NCBI GenBank assembly: GCA_013360825.1
Contig: JABWAY010000167.1
Span: 1-8,879 of the forward strand
DNA from: Candidatus Brocadiia bacterium
GTDB taxonomy: Bacteria; Planctomycetota; MHYJ01; WSZJ01
Direction: 5' to 3'
DNA length: 8,879 nt
Shown here: positions 1 through 5,635 of the stretch, piece after piece
How the letters are laid out: the number at the start of each line of letters is the position of its first letter
Position numbering within the stretch: position 1 is the first letter of the stretch
The notes under the pieces: model-generated
Seen by the model: only the letters and a program-made list of their open reading frames with translations
What the model was told of the DNA's origin: nothing
The model's database searches: none
Program-made: the position numbers and the translations under genes

Positions 1-653
1 GCCGCCGCGCCGCGCGCGAGCCGCTCGATCTCCGCCGCGTTCCGCCCGACCGCGGCGGGCTCCGGAGAAAGCGAGAGCGCCGCGACCGGCACCCGCTCGA
101 ACGCCACCGCATCCGCAACGATCCGCACCGCCTCGCGCATCCGCCCCTCCGGGATCGCCTCGAACGGCGGCAGGTGCACGAACCCGGCCGGCACCCCCGC
201 GACCGCGCACCCCTCCCAGAACACCCGGTTGCAGAGGTACCCCCCCGCATCGTCGCTCCACCCCGCCGGGATCCCCGCCTCCGCAAGGGCGCGGTGGATC
301 CGGTCCAGCGGGAGCGTCGACGGGCGCGTCGCGGGTCCGCCCGGTTCGATCGCCCCGGATGCCGTGGCTCCCTCGTTGTCGGCCGTTCCCTCCGACCGGT
401 TGCGGGCGACCCGCTCCAGCGCGACCGCGTTCCGGGCCTGCGCCAGCCCGAACATCACGACGGCGTCCGGCCGGAACGTCTCGATGGCGTCCCGAAGCGC
501 CCCCGGCGCTTTCGCGTACGAAACGGGGAGCCGCACCGCGCGGAGCACGACCTCCCCCCAGACCTCGCCGTCGAGCGGGCGCACCGCCTCCCAGCTCGGG
601 TTGACCGGCATCCCCCCGAACGGTTCGAATCCGGTCAGCAGCAGGCGCGTCAC
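1..653 (-). CDS. pcp: Pyroglutamyl-peptidase I (pyrrolidone-carboxylate peptidase), 3' end cut by the window edge
   Basis: Cytosolic cysteine peptidase that removes N-terminal pyroglutamate from peptides (peptidase family C15). Reading from a GTG at 653, 217 codons are open to the left edge. The N-terminus has the family signature LLLTGFEPFGG (residues 4-14) followed by NPSWEA. The catalytic triad is visible: Glu80 in ALERVARN, Cys141 in GGYLCNRVFW and His160 in GFVHLPPF, close to Glu81/Cys144/His168 of the Bacillus enzyme. Family members are about 200-225 residues, so nearly the whole protein is present and only the extreme C-terminus or stop is missing. The GTG is chosen because the family signature begins four codons later; a G-rich stretch (GGGGGGAT) upstream could serve as ribosome binding site. 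It lies 114 nt downstream of the hsp20 pair on the same strand, with a long hairpin between them, so co-transcription is uncertain. Function is confidently assigned; physiological substrate is unknown. Confidence 0.93.
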   Translation of the reverse strand, partial: MTRLLLTGFEPFGGMPVNPSWEAVRPLDGEVWGEVVLRAVRLPVSYAKAPGALRDAIETFRPDAVVMFGLAQARNAVALERVARNRSEGTADNEGATASGAIEPGGPATRPSTLPLDRIHRALAEAGIPAGWSDDAGGYLCNRVFWEGCAVAGVPAGFVHLPPFEAIPEGRMREAVRIVADAVAFERVPVAALSLSPEPAAVGRNAAEIERLARGAA

Positions 654-695
654 AACCCCAGCCTATCCCCCCGCCGCGCGCCGGGGAAGGAAGGT

Positions 696-760
696 GGGAA
701 GCGCGGGAACGGACGCCCGTGCAGCGGGGGGGGCCGCCGCACCGGACTCCCGCGCTTCCC
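696..760. terminator. Long stem-loop between hsp20 and pcp (13-bp perfect inverted repeat)
   Basis: The arms GGGAAGCGCGGGA (696-708) and TCCCGCGCTTCCC (748-760) are perfect complements. The 39-nt interior can add a GTGC/GCAC and CGG/CCG stem. It lies 8 nt past the stop of the second hsp20 gene and about 40 nt before pcp on the minus strand. The position fits a transcription terminator or an mRNA 3'-end stabiliser. There is no uridine run after the stem on either strand, so it is not a canonical intrinsic terminator. The repeat is seen directly; its role is inferred. Confidence 0.5.
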
Positions 761-767
761 TTGGGGC

Positions 768-1106
768 TCAGTCGATCGTCACCTTCCGTTCCGCCTCCTT
801 CGCCCGCTTCGGGATCCAGACGGTCAGGACCCCCCGGTCGAGCTTCGCGGTCGCGCGGTCGGTATCGAGTTCGGGGTCGAGCGACAGGGTCCGCCCGAAC
901 GGCGCACCGGCCGATTCGCGGCGCTGCACGACCGCCGCGGCGGGGAGGTCGGGCCTGTGCGGACGCGCCTCGAGGACGAGCTTGCCGTTGGCGACCGAGA
1001 GGTCCACGTCCTCCCGCGCGCATCCGGGGAGATCGACCACGACGGTCCACGCGTCCTTCCCTCCGTGAATGTCGACGGCGGGAGTCCGGCGCCCATGGTG
1101 AGCCAT
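768..1106 (-). CDS. Small heat-shock protein (Hsp20/alpha-crystallin family), short form
   Basis: ATP-independent holdase chaperone that binds unfolding proteins in the cytoplasm and assembles into oligomers. The 112-residue protein is almost only the alpha-crystallin domain. It begins with a 10-residue arm and PAVDI, then the strand block WTVVVDLPGCAREDVDLSV (20-38). It continues through the FGRTLSL strand (70-76) to the diagnostic A-x-L-x-x-G-V-L-x-V-x-I-P signature (ATAKLDRGVLTVWIPK, 85-100). A C-terminal V-T-I (109-111) fits the IxI/V anchor. The N-terminal arm is much shorter than the 30-45 residues usual in bacterial sHsps, so oligomer architecture may differ from its neighbour. The ATG lies one nucleotide after the stop of the upstream hsp20 gene, implying translational coupling and one transcript. 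Family assignment is firm; the short arm could reflect either a real short form or a missed non-ATG start, but the adjoining stop codon favours this start. Confidence 0.92.
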   Translation of the reverse strand: MAHHGRRTPAVDIHGGKDAWTVVVDLPGCAREDVDLSVANGKLVLEARPHRPDLPAAAVVQRRESAGAPFGRTLSLDPELDTDRATAKLDRGVLTVWIPKRAKEAERKVTID

Positions 1107-1107
1107 G

Positions 1108-1545
1108 CTAGGAGCCCTCCTCGACGACGATTTTCCGCGGACGCGCCGCGCTGGTCCTCGGAATCCGCACGATCAGGATCCCCCGCTCCAGCCGGGCGTT
1201 GATGTTCGTGGTCTCCAGGTTCCCGGGGAGAACGACCGCCCGCTCGAACCTCCCCTCGGCGCGCTCGCTCCGGATCTCCTCCGCCCCCTCCGGCCTCGCG
1301 GGCGGACGGCGCGTCGCCCGGACCAGCAGCGTCGGCCCGGAGACCGACAGCTCGAAGTCCCCGACCTCGAGTCCCGGGACCTCGGCGGTCACGAAGAATT
1401 CCTCGGGGGTTTCCCACGTGTTGACCGGGGGCCAGGTGAAATGGCCGACGACCTGGTCGACGGTCTGGCGGGCCGCATCGAGGACGCGGTTGACCTCGCG
1501 CTGAAGCGTCGACCACTCGCCGAACTGCTCGTGCCAGAGCGGCAT
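1108..1545 (-). CDS. Small heat-shock protein (Hsp20/alpha-crystallin family), first gene of the pair
   Basis: Cytoplasmic holdase chaperone of 145 residues, a normal length for the family. An amphipathic N-terminal arm (1-38, including LQREVNRVLDAARQTVDQVV) precedes the alpha-crystallin domain. That domain runs from PPVNTWETPEEFFVTAEVPG (39-58) through FELSVSGPTLLVRA to the signature ARLERGILIVRIPR (117-130). RKIVVEE near the end supplies an I-V-V C-terminal anchor. The ATG at 1545 is preferred over an in-frame ATG at 1596 because AAGGAGGT (complement of 1551-1558) sits five bases before it, and because typical sHsps begin with a short MxLW/MxLV-type leader. The SD can pair with CCCTT just upstream (see separate entry), suggesting heat control of translation. 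It is the promoter-proximal member of a two-gene hsp20 operon and is divergent from the gene at 1754. No clear sigma-32 box or CIRCE element was recognised upstream. Confidence 0.95.
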   Translation of the reverse strand: MPLWHEQFGEWSTLQREVNRVLDAARQTVDQVVGHFTWPPVNTWETPEEFFVTAEVPGLEVGDFELSVSGPTLLVRATRRPPARPEGAEEIRSERAEGRFERAVVLPGNLETTNINARLERGILIVRIPRTSAARPRKIVVEEGS

Positions 1546-1550
1546 CGTGC

Positions 1551-1566
1551 ACCTCCTTCGGAAGGG
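1551..1566 (-). promoter_or_regulatory. Strong Shine-Dalgarno in a small hairpin before hsp20 (candidate RNA thermometer)
   Basis: On the minus strand the SD AAGGAGGT lies five bases before the ATG at 1545. Immediately 5' is CCCTT followed by CCG. CCTT can pair with AAGG across the CCG loop, and one further C-G pair forms beyond a bulged A, so most of the SD would be occluded. Small heat-shock genes are the classic hosts of ROSE and other minimal thermometer hairpins. The stem is short (five pairs with one bulge), so this is a candidate only. The SD itself is certain. Confidence 0.45.
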
Positions 1567-1638
1567 TCCCTGACTGAATTGCAAAGCCCGTACCACCCCT
1601 GAGAGGTTCGATCCGGGGGCGTCCTCTCACGGGAACCG

Positions 1639-1701
1639 CCGAATCCTGCGATTCCGGCAGGCCGGGGCGTGCAACTCTGGCACCCCCCGTGCATCCCCGG
1701 C
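1639..1701. repeat. Small inverted and direct repeats in the hsp20/1754 divergent intergenic region
   Basis: CCGAATC (1639-1645) pairs with GATTCCGG (1650-1657) with one bulged base. GCCGGGG (1661-1667) pairs with CCCCGGC (1695-1701) across a 27-nt interior. That interior holds a GTGC/GCAC mini-stem, and its CGTGCA motif occurs at 1668-1673 and again at 1688-1693, 20 bp apart. Two same-face copies about two helical turns apart could be operator half-sites, but G+C-rich intergenic DNA produces such matches by chance. Confidence 0.3.
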
Positions 1702-1739
1702 CCCCCTGATTTCCCGTCCCCTCCGCCGGGTCCCTGCCT

Positions 1740-1745
1740 TACAAT
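1740..1745 (+). promoter_or_regulatory. -10 element TACAAT for the plus-strand cluster
   Basis: TACAAT differs from the TATAAT consensus at one base and lies in a locally AT-rich spot within very GC-rich DNA. It ends eight bases before the ATG at 1754. Transcription would therefore start essentially at the start codon and give a leaderless mRNA. No good -35 hexamer is present 16-18 bp upstream (TCCCCT-like sequence there), which lowers confidence. Confidence 0.45.
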
Positions 1746-1753
1746 ACAGGCCC

Positions 1754-2560
1754 ATGCGATTCCCGCTCCTTGCCGCCTTCGCCCTTGCCGCCACCCTCGC
1801 CACCGCCGAGACCCCCGAGATCACGTTTGATCTCGAACCCGTGGCCAAGTCGCTTCCGGGGAGGATCGACCTCCCTCCGGACATGGACATCGTGCTGAAC
1901 AGCGAAGAGGCCACGCTGATCTGGACTCCCGAGGCGTCCGGGGACGAACGGCCGGCCCCGCGCCGGTACACGCTGGACGTCCTCGCCTCCCACCCGGGCC
2001 CGAAAGGGTGGTCGACGCACCTGGCGTGGATGGTCGCGCGCTCGCGGAACGACTTCTGGATTCTCTGGGCCTACGTGAACGACGCGGGGAGTTCCTGCTG
2101 GATCAATTATTACCACTTCGCCGAGAACCGCATCCGGATGTCGCTCTTCCGCGGCCGGTACATCTTCCGGCCTCCGGAGACGTTCGGGAACGCGCCGGTG
2201 GAGATCGACATCGCGCCGGACCGGCTCCCCGCGTATGCCGGCAAGGCGTTCCGGCACCGCGACTTCGGGCCCGCGGGGGGCAAGTTTCCCGTCCTGCGGT
2301 ACCTGGACGGGGCGGAGTGGAAGGAGCGGAAGGAAGAGCTGACGGTGAGGCCGCTGATCGACGTGGAGGTCCCGGCTCAGAACGGGTGGGCGACGGACGC
2401 GTGGACGGAGGTGCACGGGCTGGCGTGGAACCAGGATGCGACTCGCCTGTACTACGTGGTGACGTACAGCGCGGTGAATCACGGCTGGGTGGTCGATCTC
2501 CGGGACGGGCGCGTCCTGAAGACGCATTTCGGCGAGAAGGTCGTCATGGAGCCGAAATAG
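1754..2560 (+). CDS. Exported protein of unknown family, 268 residues
   Basis: I do not recognise the family. Residues 1-18 form a short Sec signal peptide (one Arg, hydrophobic core, A-T-A before Glu19), with no lipobox cysteine, so a soluble periplasmic or secreted protein is expected. The mature chain is rich in aromatic residues and alternating beta-type segments. Notable stretches are WSTHLAWMVARSRNDFWILWAYVND (mid-chain), WINYYHFAENRIRM, LRYLDGAEWKERKEEL and, near the end, LAWNQDATRLYYVVTYSAVNHGWVVDLRDGRVL. That last run resembles a WD/TolB-like beta-propeller blade, but one blade-like segment is not enough to assign a fold. The ATG is supported by the signal peptide and by a -10 box just upstream, which would make the mRNA leaderless; no SD is visible. 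The mlaD-like gene begins three bases after its stop, so the two are probably co-transcribed and may act together at the envelope. Confidence 0.8.
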   Translation: MRFPLLAAFALAATLATAETPEITFDLEPVAKSLPGRIDLPPDMDIVLNSEEATLIWTPEASGDERPAPRRYTLDVLASHPGPKGWSTHLAWMVARSRNDFWILWAYVNDAGSSCWINYYHFAENRIRMSLFRGRYIFRPPETFGNAPVEIDIAPDRLPAYAGKAFRHRDFGPAGGKFPVLRYLDGAEWKERKEELTVRPLIDVEVPAQNGWATDAWTEVHGLAWNQDATRLYYVVTYSAVNHGWVVDLRDGRVLKTHFGEKVVMEPK

Positions 2561-2563
2561 CGC

Positions 2564-3628
2564 GTGGGTGAGCAGCGGACACGGGAAGTCGCCATCGGGG
2601 TCTTCGTCCTGGCCGGCCTCGGCCTGGTCGGCGTCATGTTCTGGGTGCTCGAGAATCAGGCCTTCCAGCCCAAGTACAGGATCTTCGCCGAGTTCACCTA
2701 CGCGGGCGGCATCCGCGAGGGCACGCCGGTCCACATGGCGGGGAAACCGATCGGGCAGGTCAAGGACGTCCAGTTCCGCGACGACGCCGCGAGCGGCAAG
2801 GTGCTCGTGGACGTGGTGGTCGAGATCGACGAGAAGTACACGATCCGCCGGGATTCGAAGCTGACCGTCGGCTCCGTCGGGCTGCTCGGCGAGAAGATCC
2901 TCGAGTTCACGCTCGGGACGGACGCCGAGGTGCTCCCGAAGGACGGCACCGCGCGGATCACCGGCACGGTCCCCCCGGGGCTCGAAGACCTCCAGAAGAC
3001 GATCGACGGCGCCGTCGGCGACCTGCGCGTCACCGTCACCAAGGTCAATGCCTTCCTCGACCAGCTCAACGACCCGGAGTTCCAGGCCGGGCTCAAGGGG
3101 ACGGTCACCGGCGTCAACAGCATCGCCGGCAAGGTCCAGGGGACGGTCGACAGGATCGACGGCTTCGTGGAGAAGGCCGACGCGGTCGCCGTCAAGGCCG
3201 GCGAGGCCGCCGACAGCGTGAACCGGATCCTCCTCGACGCCGAGGCGTTCGTGAAGCAGCTGAACCAGCTGGCCGAGAAGGTCAGCGGCGCCCTCGAGGA
3301 ACTCCAGGGACAGGTCGTCACCGCAGGCGACTCCTTCAACGCCCTCGCCGAATCCCTCCAGGAGAACTCCCGCCGGCTCAACGAGATCCTCGCGAGCGTG
3401 GACGGGCTGGTGAAAGGAATCCGCGCCGGCGAGGGGACGCTGGGGCACCTGGTGACCGACAAATCCACCGCCCGGAAACTGGACGAACTCCTCGTCAGCC
3501 TGAAAACCACGAGCGAATCCCTTTCGGCCACATCCGACTACCTCCGCCAGAACCCGAATTCGATTCTCTTCGGCCGGGACAAGGACGAAACCCCGGCCGC
3601 ACGCCCGGATTGGCGGGACCGGAAGTAA
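2564..3628 (+). CDS. MlaD/MCE-domain membrane-anchored lipid-transport protein
   Basis: MCE proteins form periplasmic rings or tubes that carry phospholipids between membranes. They are normally the substrate-binding subunit of an MlaEFB-type ABC system. The 354-residue protein has a short cytoplasmic start with EQRTREVAIG, one transmembrane helix (about 11-28) and an MCE beta-barrel domain (about 36-120). The barrel contains the family's GGIREGTPVHMAGKPIGQV block (48-66) and SKLTVGSVGLLGEKILEF (98-115). A long helical region follows (about 138-325), with the recurrent motif AGEGTLGHLVTD (288-299) and the tail PNSILFGR seen in many MlaD-like proteins. The GTG start follows the previous stop by three bases; the nearest SD-like GGAG lies 11 bases upstream inside the preceding gene, so translational coupling is likely. 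No MlaE permease or MlaF ATPase gene is in this window, so the partner subunits are encoded elsewhere or absent. Family is confident; lipid specificity is unknown. Confidence 0.92.
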   Translation: MGEQRTREVAIGVFVLAGLGLVGVMFWVLENQAFQPKYRIFAEFTYAGGIREGTPVHMAGKPIGQVKDVQFRDDAASGKVLVDVVVEIDEKYTIRRDSKLTVGSVGLLGEKILEFTLGTDAEVLPKDGTARITGTVPPGLEDLQKTIDGAVGDLRVTVTKVNAFLDQLNDPEFQAGLKGTVTGVNSIAGKVQGTVDRIDGFVEKADAVAVKAGEAADSVNRILLDAEAFVKQLNQLAEKVSGALEELQGQVVTAGDSFNALAESLQENSRRLNEILASVDGLVKGIRAGEGTLGHLVTDKSTARKLDELLVSLKTTSESLSATSDYLRQNPNSILFGRDKDETPAARPDWRDRK

Positions 3629-3629
3629 A

Positions 3630-3647
3630 CCGCCGTCAGGACGGCGG
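3630..3647 (+). terminator. Hairpin just after the MCE gene
   Basis: CCGCCGT and ACGGCGG pair perfectly around the loop CAGG, starting one base after the mlaD-like stop codon. The stem is strong and G+C-rich but no T run follows, so it may be an attenuator or an mRNA 3'-end stabiliser rather than a full terminator. The next gene starts 60 bases later with no SD. Confidence 0.4.
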
Positions 3648-3707
3648 CCCCCGGATGCCGATATTGGAAGCGGGGACGGCGCGGAGCGACCGGACCCGGC
3701 GAACACG

Positions 3708-4604
3708 ATGCAGATCAAATTCTGGGGCGTGCGCGGCTCGATCCCGACACCGGGTCCGGATACCGTCGTGTACGGCGGGAACACCACGTGCATCGAGGTG
3801 CGCGCCGGGGACACGAACATCATCCTCGACTGCGGCACGGGGATCCGGGAGCTGGGGAATCACTACAGCCGGCTCGGGAAGGCGGTGAAGGTCCACATCT
3901 TCCTCAGCCACTCCCACTGGGACCACATCCAGGGGTTCCCGTTCTTCATGCCGATCTACCGGTACGGGAACGAGATCCACATCTACGGCCCCGCACACCC
4001 CGACCGCACCATCCGCGACCTCCTCACGCTTCAGATGGACGGCGCTTACTTCCCCGCCCGCTACTTCGAGCTCGCGGCGAAGATCCACCACCACGACCTG
4101 CGCGAGGAGTCGGTCGACATCGAGGACGTGACCGTCCACTCGCGCTTCATGAATCACCCGATCTACACCCTCGGCTACCGGATCCACCATGAGGGCAAGG
4201 TGCTCGTGTACACCAGCGACAACGAGCCCTACAGCGCATTCCTCTACGACCACCTCAAGGATTTCGGCGACGCGATTCCGGCGTCCGAGATGGAGGAGTT
4301 CCTGGCGCAGTGCAACCGCCGGCTGGTCGACTTCGTGAGCGACGCCGACGTGGTGATCGCCGACGCGATGTACCGCACGGAGGAGTACCCGCGCTACCGC
4401 GGCTGGGGGCATTCCTCGGCGGAGCACGCCATGGAGCTGGCGATCAAGGCGAAGGCGAAGAAGCTGGTGATCTGGCACCACGACCCGAACCGGACCGATG
4501 CGGACCTGGAAGCGATGGTCAGGGACACGCAGGCGATCGCCTGGTCGCGGGGGTCGAAGCTGGAGGTCGTGGCGGCGAAGGAGAAGGAGACGCTCGAGAT
4601 CTGA
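3708..4604 (+). CDS. Metallo-beta-lactamase-fold hydrolase (PhnP-like/COG1235 type)
   Basis: Cytoplasmic binuclear metal hydrolase of 298 residues; no signal peptide. The N-terminus FWGVRGSIPTPGPDTVVYGGNTTC (5-28) is the hallmark of the MBL branch related to cyclic-phosphate phosphodiesterases and RNase Z-like enzymes. Metal ligands are visible: HSHWDH (68-73), His150 in MNHPIYTLGYRI, Asp171 in VLVYTSDNE, and a further conserved Asp219. A C-terminal GHSSAEHAMELA (234-245) and WHHDPNRTD (256-264) complete the pattern. Phosphodiester or cyclic-nucleotide hydrolysis is the likely chemistry, but the substrate cannot be read from sequence. The ATG is fixed by the conserved start of the fold. There is no recognisable SD in the preceding 20 bases, so translation may be weak or use a non-SD mechanism. 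Neighbouring genes give no specific pathway hint. Family is confident, substrate is not. Confidence 0.93.
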   Translation: MQIKFWGVRGSIPTPGPDTVVYGGNTTCIEVRAGDTNIILDCGTGIRELGNHYSRLGKAVKVHIFLSHSHWDHIQGFPFFMPIYRYGNEIHIYGPAHPDRTIRDLLTLQMDGAYFPARYFELAAKIHHHDLREESVDIEDVTVHSRFMNHPIYTLGYRIHHEGKVLVYTSDNEPYSAFLYDHLKDFGDAIPASEMEEFLAQCNRRLVDFVSDADVVIADAMYRTEEYPRYRGWGHSSAEHAMELAIKAKAKKLVIWHHDPNRTDADLEAMVRDTQAIAWSRGSKLEVVAAKEKETLEI

Positions 4605-4626
4605 GGCGGTTTCGCCTCAAGTTCCG

Positions 4627-4672
4627 CCCTCCCCCGGCCGATCACAGGGGAGAGGGGGGATTCCCTCCCCCC
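4627..4672 (+). promoter_or_regulatory. Overlapping stem-loops ahead of the 81-residue gene
   Basis: GGGGGGA (4654-4660) pairs perfectly with TCCCCCC (4666-4672) around the loop TTCCC. CCCTCCCCC (4627-4635) can instead pair with GGGGAGAGGG (4647-4656), with a small bulge, using part of the same G run. The two stems are mutually exclusive. The likely SD GGAAGGGA (4673-4680) begins right after the second stem. This layout could be a terminator or attenuator after the MBL gene, or a translational switch for the next gene. No ligand-binding domain is recognised. Confidence 0.35.
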
Positions 4673-4687
4673 GGAAGGGAGCGGAGC

Positions 4688-4933
4688 GTGACCGGGCTCG
4701 AAGCCGCCTTCTACGACCTCCTCGAACCGGCCGCGCCGGAGATTGCGCTGCTGGGGGAGCCGACCCTGCGCCTGCTGGCCGGCAGCCTGGCGGCCACCGC
4801 GCGGGACGCCGTCTCGGGGATCATCCGGCTGAGCGACTGCGACATCGCGATGCGCCGGGAACTCCGACGGCGGGGCTATCCTCCGGACCGGGCAGCCGGC
4901 GCCGCCCGCCGCATGGTCGAATTCGTCGCCTGA
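4688..4933 (+). CDS. Small protein of unknown function, 81 residues
   Basis: Not recognised. GTG start at 4688 with GGAAGGGA seven bases upstream, which is the best SD in this part of the cluster and the reason for choosing this start inside a longer open frame. The protein looks all-helical and soluble: FYDLLEPAAPEIALL, LRLLAGSLAATARDAVSGIIRLSD, then a basic segment MRRELRRRGYPPDRAAGAARRMVEFVA. One cysteine (in SDCDIAM) and no membrane segment. It sits 83 bases after the MBL-hydrolase gene and 68 bases before the next secreted protein, all on one strand. It could be a small regulator or adaptor; the Arg-rich C-terminal helix might bind nucleic acid or a partner, but that is speculation. Being short and of unknown family, it could also be a chance open frame, though the SD and spacing argue for a real gene. 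Confidence 0.55.
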   Translation: MTGLEAAFYDLLEPAAPEIALLGEPTLRLLAGSLAATARDAVSGIIRLSDCDIAMRRELRRRGYPPDRAAGAARRMVEFVA

Positions 4934-5001
4934 CCCGATCCGGGGGAACCGGGACCGCGCCGGCCGCGTCGAACCGGGACACTCATGATCCGGAGTCCCC
5001 G

Positions 5002-5610
5002 ATGCGCCTCCTCCCGCTCGTGCTCGTCGCCCTGGCGTCGTTCCCCCGCGCCGCCGCCGCCGACGACAGCCTCGAACCCGCGACCGATTCCCGGGTGCTC
5101 GTGGCGGAGACCTGGTCGCTGAATTCCGAATCGGTGTCCGTCTGCACGAACGGGGAGATCTTCGCCCGGGAAGCCTGGAGCCTCTCCGTCACCCGCGACG
5201 GCGTCACCCACTCCATCCCGGTCAACCGGGTCTGGCTCGCCGACCGGATCGACTCCAACCTGATCGGCAAGGGGAACCACGAGGCGCGGATGAACGGGTA
5301 CCTGAGGGAGCTGGAGGCCGGGGCCGCGGCCGCTCCCGCGCGCCCCGCCCTCGTGATCGAACTCGCCTCAACCGCCGCGAGCGGCCGGTTCTTCGTCGCC
5401 GGGGTCTGGATCGCCGACCGGGAGGTGTTCTGGAAGACGTCCTCCGAGCACGGGTCCCGCCTAGTCGGCCTCGACGCCGACCAGGTCCGCGCGCTGGGGA
5501 GTGCCGAGGCGCTCGAGGGACGGCTCCGCGAACGCAGCGACGCCGACTGGAAGGCGGGACTGACGCCGCGGGAGACGAAGGACGGGGACGGAAAGGCGGG
5601 CGACGAATGA
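5002..5610 (+). CDS. Exported protein of unknown family, 202 residues
   Basis: I do not recognise the family. Residues 1-20 are a Sec signal peptide (Arg2, hydrophobic LLPLVLVALASF, then A-A-A-A before Asp-Asp), with no lipobox, so a soluble exported protein is expected. The mature part starts with beta-type segments (VLVAETWSLNSESVSVCTNG, EAWSLSVTRDGVTHSIPVNRVWLAD), then a conserved-looking SNLIGKGNHEARMNGYLRELEAG. A further strand pair follows (PALVIELAS, RFFVAGVWIADREVFWKTS), and the tail is acidic and lysine-rich (TKDGDGKAGDE). It has a single cysteine, so no internal disulfide. The ATG has GGAG six bases upstream. The longer in-frame opening before it is discarded because the signal peptide begins exactly at this ATG. 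It is the last gene of the plus-strand cluster and converges with the LanC-like gene, leaving only 25 bases between the two stop codons. Confidence 0.8.
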   Translation: MRLLPLVLVALASFPRAAAADDSLEPATDSRVLVAETWSLNSESVSVCTNGEIFAREAWSLSVTRDGVTHSIPVNRVWLADRIDSNLIGKGNHEARMNGYLRELEAGAAAAPARPALVIELASTAASGRFFVAGVWIADREVFWKTSSEHGSRLVGLDADQVRALGSAEALEGRLRERSDADWKAGLTPRETKDGDGKAGDE

Positions 5611-5635
5611 TCCCCGTTCCGGCGCCCCGGCCCCG

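Noticed and set aside
174..1202. Open frames on the plus strand across the pcp and hsp20 genes
   Set aside because: They are antisense to genes with clear family motifs and encode Arg/Pro-rich, motif-free proteins typical of GC-rich shadow frames.
1567..1753. Sigma-32 promoter or CIRCE operator upstream of hsp20
   Set aside because: No CTTGAA...CCCCAT pair with proper spacing and no CIRCE inverted repeat could be found; the near-palindrome ACCCCTGAGAGGT is too short and imperfect.
1739..3838. 699-codon open frame on the minus strand opposite the secreted-protein and MCE genes
   Set aside because: Antisense to two well-supported genes; composition is Asp/Val/Leu/Arg-biased with no domain, signal peptide or SD.
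4688..4933. The 81-residue protein as a lanthipeptide precursor for the LanC-like protein
   Set aside because: It has a single cysteine, no leader or double-glycine cleavage site and no Ser/Thr/Cys-rich core, and it lies on the opposite strand.
5611..5635. Bidirectional terminator between the convergent genes
   Set aside because: Only a 4-bp CCGG/CCGG stem and no T run in the 25-base gap.
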